Shown here in pieces: positions 1-5,088 of a stretch of DNA of 8,925 nt. The stretch's first letter is position 1. Every line of letters begins with the position of its first letter. Under the pieces are notes generated by a model. That model saw nothing but the letters and a program-made list of their open reading frames with translations, ran no database searches and had not been told where the DNA came from. Source of the DNA: a bacterium (lineage in GTDB: Bacteria; ARS69); contig JALGZO010000675.1 in NCBI GenBank assembly GCA_025774865.1, positions 1 through 8,925 of the forward strand. The letters are read 5' to 3'. Made by a program: the position numbers and the translations under genes.

Positions 1-182
1 CCAATGATGTCCCCCGGGGCGCCGCCGTCCCACTCTGCCCCCGACTCGGCTTCGCACCGACGCGTGGTCCGCCGCGTGGTCCGCGCTCAACCACCTGGCT
101 CGTCATCCGACCCTTCGTCCTCGTCAGGCGCCGTGTGACATGCAAAAGTCTCGAAAGTCCAACTCAGCGAAGGAGATTCGCC
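1..182. other. Upstream non-coding stretch before the DoxX gene
   Basis: I see no convincing gene here. One plus-strand frame is open from position 1 to a TGA at 136-138, but it reads as a low-complexity run rich in Ser, Pro and Arg. It could be the tail of a gene that starts outside the window, or simply chance in GC-rich DNA. The stretch contains a perfect 12-base tandem duplication at 61-72 and 73-84 (unit CGCGTGGTCCGC). The last part, 139-182, is less GC-rich and looks like the 5' leader of the next gene, with its ribosome binding site at 169-175. No clear -35/-10 pair could be picked out. Confidence 0.5.
61..84. repeat. Perfect 12-bp tandem duplication
   Basis: The unit CGCGTGGTCCGC occurs twice back to back with no mismatch, at 61-72 and 73-84. 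It keeps reading frame (four codons), so it would be tolerated if this were coding, but no coding role is established. It is most likely a replication-slippage duplication. Confidence 0.7.
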
Positions 183-638
183 ATGTGGCCGTTTCGTAGG
201 GTCCTGTCCACTGATCCGATCCACCGGGGTCTCGCCCTCTTGATAGTCCGTCTCGGCGTTGGGGGCAGCATGCTCGTGTTCCACGGCTACGGGAAGGTGA
301 CCGGCGGACCGGAAATGTGGGCGCGCCTCGGGGGTAGCATGCAGAATCTCGGGATCGGGTTCGCACCGACTCTCTGGGGATTCATGGCCGCATTCGCGGA
401 GTTCTTCGGCTCGATCCTGCTGATCCTCGGTGTCTTGTTTCGCCCCGCCGCCGCGCTGCTCGCGTTCACGATGTTCGTCGCCATCGTGCGGCACCTCAGC
501 CTGCCGGCCGGGGAGCCCGGCGCCGGGTGGATGGGAGCATCGCACGCGCTGGAGCTGTTCGCCGTCTTCGTGGGGTTGCTGCTCGCCGGTCCCGGGCGCT
601 ACTCCTTCCAGCTCATCGGACGGCACCGCACGGAATGA
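183..638 (+). CDS. DoxX family integral membrane protein
   Basis: A 151-residue protein with four predicted membrane helices (about residues 16-36, 62-84, 86-103 and 121-136), the size and topology of the DoxX family (Pfam PF07681). Family-like signatures are the R-L-G-x-G...F-H-G-x-x-K stretch in and after helix 1 (about 23-38) and the A-E-F-F-G-S-I-L-L-I-L-G segment of helix 2 (about 72-83). DoxX proteins sit in the cytoplasmic membrane. Most have no proven reaction; named members have been linked to thiosulfate:quinone oxidoreduction or oxidative-stress complexes, and neither role can be claimed here. I chose the ATG at 183 because GAAGGAG at 169-175 lies 7 bases before it. An upstream in-frame GTG at 135 would add 16 polar residues without a ribosome site. 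The gene stands alone on this strand and converges on the metal-efflux operon, so it is probably a separate transcription unit. The family call is firm, the function open. Confidence 0.88.
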   Translation: MWPFRRVLSTDPIHRGLALLIVRLGVGGSMLVFHGYGKVTGGPEMWARLGGSMQNLGIGFAPTLWGFMAAFAEFFGSILLILGVLFRPAAALLAFTMFVAIVRHLSLPAGEPGAGWMGASHALELFAVFVGLLLAGPGRYSFQLIGRHRTE

Positions 639-725
639 GACCGCGCGTGGCAGGGCCCGGCGGCGAGGGAGTCGACCGGGCGCGAAGGCTGGCACGAGTG
701 GTGGGGCTGGCGCTCCGGTAGCGGC

Positions 726-1367
726 CTACTCCGGCGTCGGTTCTTCCAGCATCGCCACGTACTTCTCCGGAGATTTCCAGAACTCGCCGACACACGCCTC
801 GCAGCAGAGTCGCACGAGTCGCGTTCCGTACAGGATGTCGTAGGGCTCCCCCATCGCGTCGTTCGGCATTTCCGCCGTCACCGGGCACATCGTGTGCGGG
901 TAGGTCGCCTTCTGCGCCTCGACGAGCGCGGCATCGACCTTCGCCATGGCCGCCTCCGGATCCTCGTCGAACTTCGGCCGGCAGCTGCCGCAGCAGAACC
1001 GCACGAGCCGCGTCCCGTGCACGTGGTCGTAGGGCTCTCCCATGCCGCCGAGCTTCATGCCGCTGATGGGACACGTCTCGAGAGCATAGGCATCCCGCTG
1101 GGTCTCGACGACCGCCGCGTCGATCTCGGCGAGAGACCCGAGCTCCTCGCCGCTCACGGGACACACGGTCAACGGATACGACGCGCGCTGCTTCGCGATG
1201 AGCAGCGCAACCTCGTCCCGCGGCTCGGCCACGGGTTGAGCGGCCGCGGTGGGTTCGTCGCCGCCGGGCGAGTGACCTTCGTGGGAATGATCCCCGGCCA
1301 GCGCGGCGAACGGAATCGTCAGCAGAACCCCGGCTAGGAGACCGGAAGTGAACTGGGTGCGACTCAT
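726..1367 (-). CDS. Exported YHS-like tandem-repeat metal-binding protein
   Basis: A 213-residue protein with a signal peptide (about 1-24, hydrophobic core then A-L-A before Gly25) and a short His-rich patch after it (H27, H29, H32). Next come three related units. Unit 1 keeps only C69-P-V-S-G. Unit 2 has C99-P-I-S-G followed by F-C-C-x-x-C (C125, C126, C129). Unit 3 has C161-P-V-T followed by L-C-C-x-x-C (C188, C189, C192). The CPxSG...CCxxC...F...P layout resembles YHS/TRASH-type metal-binding domains, so periplasmic Cu(I)/Ag(I) binding or chaperoning is a reasonable inference but unproven. The ATG at 1367 overlaps the permease TGA (ATGA), and AAAGGAG at 1374-1380 lies 6 bases before it. 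It is the last gene of the efflux operon, which ties it to the pump. No enzyme motif is visible. No gene symbol is justified. Confidence 0.85.
   Translation of the reverse strand: MSRTQFTSGLLAGVLLTIPFAALAGDHSHEGHSPGGDEPTAAAQPVAEPRDEVALLIAKQRASYPLTVCPVSGEELGSLAEIDAAVVETQRDAYALETCPISGMKLGGMGEPYDHVHGTRLVRFCCGSCRPKFDEDPEAAMAKVDAALVEAQKATYPHTMCPVTAEMPNDAMGEPYDILYGTRLVRLCCEACVGEFWKSPEKYVAMLEEPTPE
744..1178 (-). repeat. Three tandem YHS-like repeat units (first one eroded)
   Basis: Within the exported metal-binding protein, unit 1 is 1178-1089, unit 2 is 1088-903 and unit 3 is 902-744. Units 2 and 3 align over about 62 residues, sharing C-P-[IV], M-G-E-P-Y-D, G-T-R-L-V-R and C-C-x-x-C. Linkers between units also repeat (V-D-A-A-L-V-E-A-Q-K against I-D-A-A-V-V-E-T-Q-R). 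Unit 1 retains the start and the linker but lacks about 30 central residues, including the CCxxC. DNA similarity between units 2 and 3 is still visible, for example at 811-855 against 1000-1044. Confidence 0.8.
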
Positions 1368-4300
1368 GAGAGTCTCCTTTCGTGCATCCAGGACCAGATG
1401 GTGGGAACGACGAAGAGCGTGAGAATCTGAACGGTCATGCCGCCGAACGACGGAATCGCCATGGGAATCATGACGTCCGCGCCGCGCCCGGTGGACGTGA
1501 GAACGGGGAGCAGGGCGAGGATCGTCGTGGCCGTGGTCATCAGACACGGGCGCACGCGCATCTGGGCGGCTTCCATCGTCGCGTCGCGGACCTCTTCGCG
1601 GGTGACGGGATTGCGATCGCGGAACACCTGCCCCAGGTACGTCGCGATGATGACGCCCGCGTCGCTCGCGATCCCGAACAGAGCCAGGAACCCCACCCAG
1701 ACCGCGACGCTCAAGTTGATCGACCCGACCTGGAAGAGGTCCCGCATGTCCACGCCGAACACCGAGAAGTCCAGGAACCAGGGCTGCGCGTAGAGCCAGA
1801 TCATCTGGAAGCCGCCGGCCCACGCCACGAGAATCCCCGAGAACACGAGGATCGTTGTCTGGAGACGCCGAAACTGCAGATACAGGAGGATCAAGATCAC
1901 GAAGAGCGCGACCGGCAAGATGACCGCGAGCTTCTTCTCGGACCGGACCTGGTTCTCGTAGCTGCCGGCGAACCGGTAGCTGACTCCGGCGGGAATCACC
2001 AGGTCGCCCGACTCGATCAATGCTTCGAGGTGTTGCTGGGCGGCGTTCACGACGTCGACTTCCGCCCGGTCCTTCTGCTTGTCGAAGACGACGTACCCCA
2101 CGAGGAACGTGTCCTCGCTCTTGATGACCTGGGGGCCCCGCACGTAGCGGATCTCCGCGAGCTGGGCCAGCGGGATCTGAGCCCCGATCTTCGTCGGAAC
2201 CAGGATGTCGTCGAGTGACTCCACCGTGTCGCGGAGCTCGCGCAGGTAGCGGACGCGGACGGGATATCTTTCGCGCCCCTCCACGGTGCGAGTGATCGGG
2301 CGCCCTCCGATCGCGACCTCGATCACGTCCTGGACGTTGCGGATGTGGAGTCCGTACCGCGCGATGGCATCGCGATCGATCTCGATCTCGAGGTAGGGCT
2401 TGCCGACGATGCGGTCCGCGATGACGGTCGCCGGGTGCACGCCGGGAACTTCCTTCAGCGCCTTCTCGATGTCGAGGCTCACCCGCTCGATCGTCTCGAG
2501 GTCCGGTCCCTTCACCTTGACGCCCATGGGCGCCCTCATCCCGCTCTGGAGCATCACGATGCGGGCCGCGATCGGCTGGAGCTCCGGGGCCGACGTGGTG
2601 CCGGGAAGCCGCGCCGCATCCACGATGGCGGCCCAGATGTCGTCCGGTGAACGGACCTCGTCGCGCCACTGCCGGAACGGCCGACCGCGCTCGTCGGGGA
2701 TGAGCCGGCCGCCGTCGTCGCGCGCGTAGTCGCCCGCCCCGCGATCCCAGCGAAAGCGCAGCCGCCGACCGCTCTCGTCCGTCAGGTACTCGGACTTGTA
2801 GTTGATCACCGTTTCGACCATCGAGATGGGCGCGGGATCGAGCGGGCTTTCCACGCGGCCGATCTTGCCCACCGCGAGCTCCACTTCGGGAATGGATGCG
2901 ATCGCCATGTCGAGCTTCTGCAGAACGTCGGCAGCTTCCCCGATGGAGGCGTGCGGCATCGTCGTGGGCATGTACAGGTACGACCCCTCGTCGAGAGGCG
3001 GCATGAACTCCTTCCCGAGACCGGGAAACGCGTGGACCGCCCGGACCCACAGCGGGTTCCCGTGCGTCATCACCGCCGGCAGCCCGAGGCGGTCGAGAGA
3101 GCGCGGCAGAAAGCCGAAGACGCCGTCGACTCCCAGCCAGATCACGCCTCCCCAGAGCACGAGCGCCGTCGAGCCGCCCAGAAACAGGCCCTTGTGACGA
3201 AGGCAGATCCGCAGCAGGGGATCGTAGTAGCGCTGGAAGATCCGGAACCCGCCGAGCCAGAACGCAAACACCGCCGCCACGAAGATCAGATTGCGAACGA
3301 TCCCCTTGGCCGGGCCGAGGGGAAGCCACTCCTGGGACAGGATCACCGCCACGATCGCGATCACGACGACGTTCACGAGCCAGGTCGCGACGCGACGCCG
3401 CGCCCGGGGAATCCGCGGCTCCGCGAATCGATGTGCTCCGAGAATCAGAAGAAGCAATCCGGCGAGGGCGGAGATCTTGACCCAGCATGCGACACCGAGC
3501 GCCAGGAGCGCGAGTCCGAGCCACTGCTGCCCCCGGCCGTCCTGCATCTTCTTCGAGTGGATGAACGACGCGAGCGTGGGCAGCACGGTCAGCGCCAGAA
3601 GAACGGACGCGATCAGCGTGAACGTCTTCGTGTACGCGAGCGGCTTGAAGAGCTTCCCTTCCGCCGCCTCCATCGCGAAGACCGGAAGAAAGCTGACGAT
3701 GGTCGTGAGAATCGCGGTGACGATCGCGCCCCCCACCTCGGTCGTGGCACGGAAGATCACCTCGACCCGGCTCTCCTCCGGCCGCGCTCGCCCGAGATGC
3801 CGCAACACGTTCTCCGCCACGATGACCCCCATGTCCACGATCGTCCCGATGGCGATCGCGATCCCGGAGAGGGCGACGATGTTCGCGTCTACCCCAAATA
3901 TCTTCATCGCGATGAACGCCAGGAGAATCGCGAGAGGCAGGATCGCGGAGACGAGAAAGGAGGTGGCGAGGTGGGCGACCATGACGAGCACGACGAGAAC
4001 GGTGACGAGCACCTCGTGGGAGATGGCCGTGTTGAGCGTACCGAGAGTCTCCCGGATCAGGCCGGAGCGATCATAGAAGGGAACGATCGTGACCTTGGAG
4101 ATCGTACCGTCCGCGAGCGTCTTGGACGGAAGGCCGGCCGAGATCTCTTCGATCTTGTCATGGACGTTCTGGATCACGCGGAGCGGGTTCTCGCCGTAGC
4201 GAACCACGACGACCCCTCCCACCGCTTCCGCGCCGCCCTTGTCGAGAACTCCACGGCGCAGCGCCGGTCCCAGCGACACCTTCGCGACGTCGCGGATCGT

Positions 4301-4375
4301 GAGGGGGACGTTGTCGCGAACCTTGACGACGGCCTTCTCGAGATCGCCCACACTGCGGAGGAAGCCGAGACCCCG
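1364..4375 (-). CDS. cusA: CusA-type RND permease, main C-terminal part (frameshifted from its start)
   Basis: This is residues 239-1241 of a joined 1241-residue Cu(I)/Ag(I) efflux permease of the HME-RND family (a proton antiporter in the inner membrane). The frame continues the 5088-4174 fragment after a -1 shift and has no well-placed start of its own. Visible landmarks are the TM4 proton-relay Asp419 (T-I-V-D-M-G), the three metal-site methionines M707 (L-Y-M-P), M757 (S-M-V-E-T) and M846 (I-V-M-L-Q), and the RVRP-x-x-MT helix (1178-1184). M707-M757 spacing is 50, as in E. coli CusA M573-M623. The protein is about 200 residues longer than E. coli CusA. Extra sequence includes a hydrophobic block at about 514-615 and a charged insert at about 768-812. 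E. coli CusA Glu939 and Lys984 correspond to D1143 and C1182. The TGA overlaps the start of the next gene. The family call is very firm; CusA rather than CzcA rests on the methionine triad. Confidence 0.92.
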   Translation of the reverse strand, partial: RGLGFLRSVGDLEKAVVKVRDNVPLTIRDVAKVSLGPALRRGVLDKGGAEAVGGVVVVRYGENPLRVIQNVHDKIEEISAGLPSKTLADGTISKVTIVPFYDRSGLIRETLGTLNTAISHEVLVTVLVVLVMVAHLATSFLVSAILPLAILLAFIAMKIFGVDANIVALSGIAIAIGTIVDMGVIVAENVLRHLGRARPEESRVEVIFRATTEVGGAIVTAILTTIVSFLPVFAMEAAEGKLFKPLAYTKTFTLIASVLLALTVLPTLASFIHSKKMQDGRGQQWLGLALLALGVACWVKISALAGLLLLILGAHRFAEPRIPRARRRVATWLVNVVVIAIVAVILSQEWLPLGPAKGIVRNLIFVAAVFAFWLGGFRIFQRYYDPLLRICLRHKGLFLGGSTALVLWGGVIWLGVDGVFGFLPRSLDRLGLPAVMTHGNPLWVRAVHAFPGLGKEFMPPLDEGSYLYMPTTMPHASIGEAADVLQKLDMAIASIPEVELAVGKIGRVESPLDPAPISMVETVINYKSEYLTDESGRRLRFRWDRGAGDYARDDGGRLIPDERGRPFRQWRDEVRSPDDIWAAIVDAARLPGTTSAPELQPIAARIVMLQSGMRAPMGVKVKGPDLETIERVSLDIEKALKEVPGVHPATVIADRIVGKPYLEIEIDRDAIARYGLHIRNVQDVIEVAIGGRPITRTVEGRERYPVRVRYLRELRDTVESLDDILVPTKIGAQIPLAQLAEIRYVRGPQVIKSEDTFLVGYVVFDKQKDRAEVDVVNAAQQHLEALIESGDLVIPAGVSYRFAGSYENQVRSEKKLAVILPVALFVILILLYLQFRRLQTTILVFSGILVAWAGGFQMIWLYAQPWFLDFSVFGVDMRDLFQVGSINLSVAVWVGFLALFGIASDAGVIIATYLGQVFRDRNPVTREEVRDATMEAAQMRVRPCLMTTATTILALLPVLTSTGRGADVMIPMAIPSFGGMTVQILTLFVVPTIWSWMHERRLS

Positions 4376-5088
4376 CCCACGTCCACGTTGGACATGCGCA
4401 CCGCCTGGAACACGTCCGCCAGGCTCACGCCGTGCGCGTGCATCGCGTCCGGGTCCACGTCGACCTGGTACTCGCGCACGTAGCCGCCGACCGACGCGAC
4501 CTCGGAGACGCCCGCGGAGGCCGACAGGGAGTAGCGGACGTAGAAGTCCTGGATCGATCTCAGCTCGTGGAGATCCCAGCCGCCGGCCGGGTTTCCTTGG
4601 GGATCGCGCCCTTCCAGGGTGTACCAGAAGACCTGACCGAGCGCGGTCGCGTCGGGCCCGAGGGCCGGCTGGACACCCTCCGGCACCGTCCCTTCGGGGA
4701 GGCTGTTGAGCTTTTCGAGGATGCGGGAACGCGACCAGTAGAACTCCACGTCCTCGTCGAAGATCACGTAGATGGAGGAGAAGCCCATGAAGGAATAGCT
4801 CCGGACGGTCTTGACGCCCGGCAGTCCCAGCAGGGAGACGGTCAGGGGATACGTGATCTGATCCTCCACGTCCTGCGGGGAACGACCCGCCCACGGAGTG
4901 AAGACGATCTGCTGGTTCTCCCCGATGTCGGGGATCGCATCCACCGGGACCGGATCCCGGGGAAGTCCGCCGACGTCCCAGTCGAACGGCGCGACGAGGA
5001 GACCCCAGAAGACCAGCCCTACGACGCCCATCACGACGATCAACCGGTTGTCGAGACACCAGCGTACGAGTCGGGCGAGCGGCGACAT
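4174..5088 (-). CDS. cusA: CusA-type RND permease, N-terminal part (frameshifted)
   Basis: The first 239 residues are classic HME-RND permease: TM1 at about 15-33, the periplasmic V-P-V-D-A-I-P-D-I-G motif (48-56), P-W-A-G-R-S-P-Q-D-V-E (65-75), G-V-K-T-V-R-S-Y-S (91-99), and the S-N-V-D-V-G-G motif (233-239) of the porter domain. From residue 240 to the TAG at 4174-4176 the next 65 residues are Ser/Arg-rich nonsense, while the family sequence resumes in another frame. As written, this frame gives a truncated 304-residue product with no transport channel. The ATG at 5088 directly abuts the adaptor's TAG (TAGATG), and GAGGGG lies just upstream inside the adaptor's end. The gene is either a recent pseudogene or intact apart from a sequencing or assembly error. 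Confidence 0.9.
   Translation of the reverse strand: MSPLARLVRWCLDNRLIVVMGVVGLVFWGLLVAPFDWDVGGLPRDPVPVDAIPDIGENQQIVFTPWAGRSPQDVEDQITYPLTVSLLGLPGVKTVRSYSFMGFSSIYVIFDEDVEFYWSRSRILEKLNSLPEGTVPEGVQPALGPDATALGQVFWYTLEGRDPQGNPAGGWDLHELRSIQDFYVRYSLSASAGVSEVASVGGYVREYQVDVDPDAMHAHGVSLADVFQAVRMSNVDVGGVSASSAVWAISRRPSSRFATTSPSRSATSRRCRWDRRCAVEFSTRAARKRWEGSSWFATARTRSA
4370..4377 (-). other. Frameshift junction in the permease gene
   Basis: On the minus strand the bases GGCGGGGT join the D-V-G-G codons of one frame to the R-G-L-G-F codons of the frame shifted by -1. HME-RND permeases normally have about 12 further residues between these two motifs (of the type R-x-x-E-x-x-G-x-E-Y-x-V), and they are absent here. 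A deletion of about 40 bases between two CGG-containing sites would explain both the missing residues and the shift. No slippery heptamer is present, so programmed frameshifting is unlikely. Confidence 0.8.

Noticed and set aside
135-182. Upstream GTG start for the DoxX gene
   Set aside because: No ribosome site before it, polar extension unlike the family, while the ATG at 183 has GAAGGAG seven bases upstream.
87-695. Minus-strand open frame opposite the DoxX gene
   Set aside because: The plus strand has the hydrophobic four-helix pattern and a strong ribosome site; this one is a polar shadow.
715-734. Hairpin CCGGTAG-CGGC-CTACTCCGG as a shared terminator between the convergent genes
   Set aside because: The stem needs a bulge, it overlaps the stop codon of the repeat protein and no T-tract follows on either strand.
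1382-2218. Plus-strand open frame opposite the permease C-terminus
   Set aside because: Antisense shadow of the permease; no ribosome site or recognisable motif.
4366-4380. Programmed -1 ribosomal frameshift in the permease
   Set aside because: No X-XXY-YYZ slippery heptamer, re-pairing on GGG would mismatch, and family residues are missing at the junction, which a slip does not explain.
2951-4483. Long plus-strand open frame (510 codons) opposite the permease
   Set aside because: It is antisense to strongly conserved permease sequence, full of Arg/Asp/Glu/His runs with no domain, as expected when GC-rich codons are read on the opposite strand.
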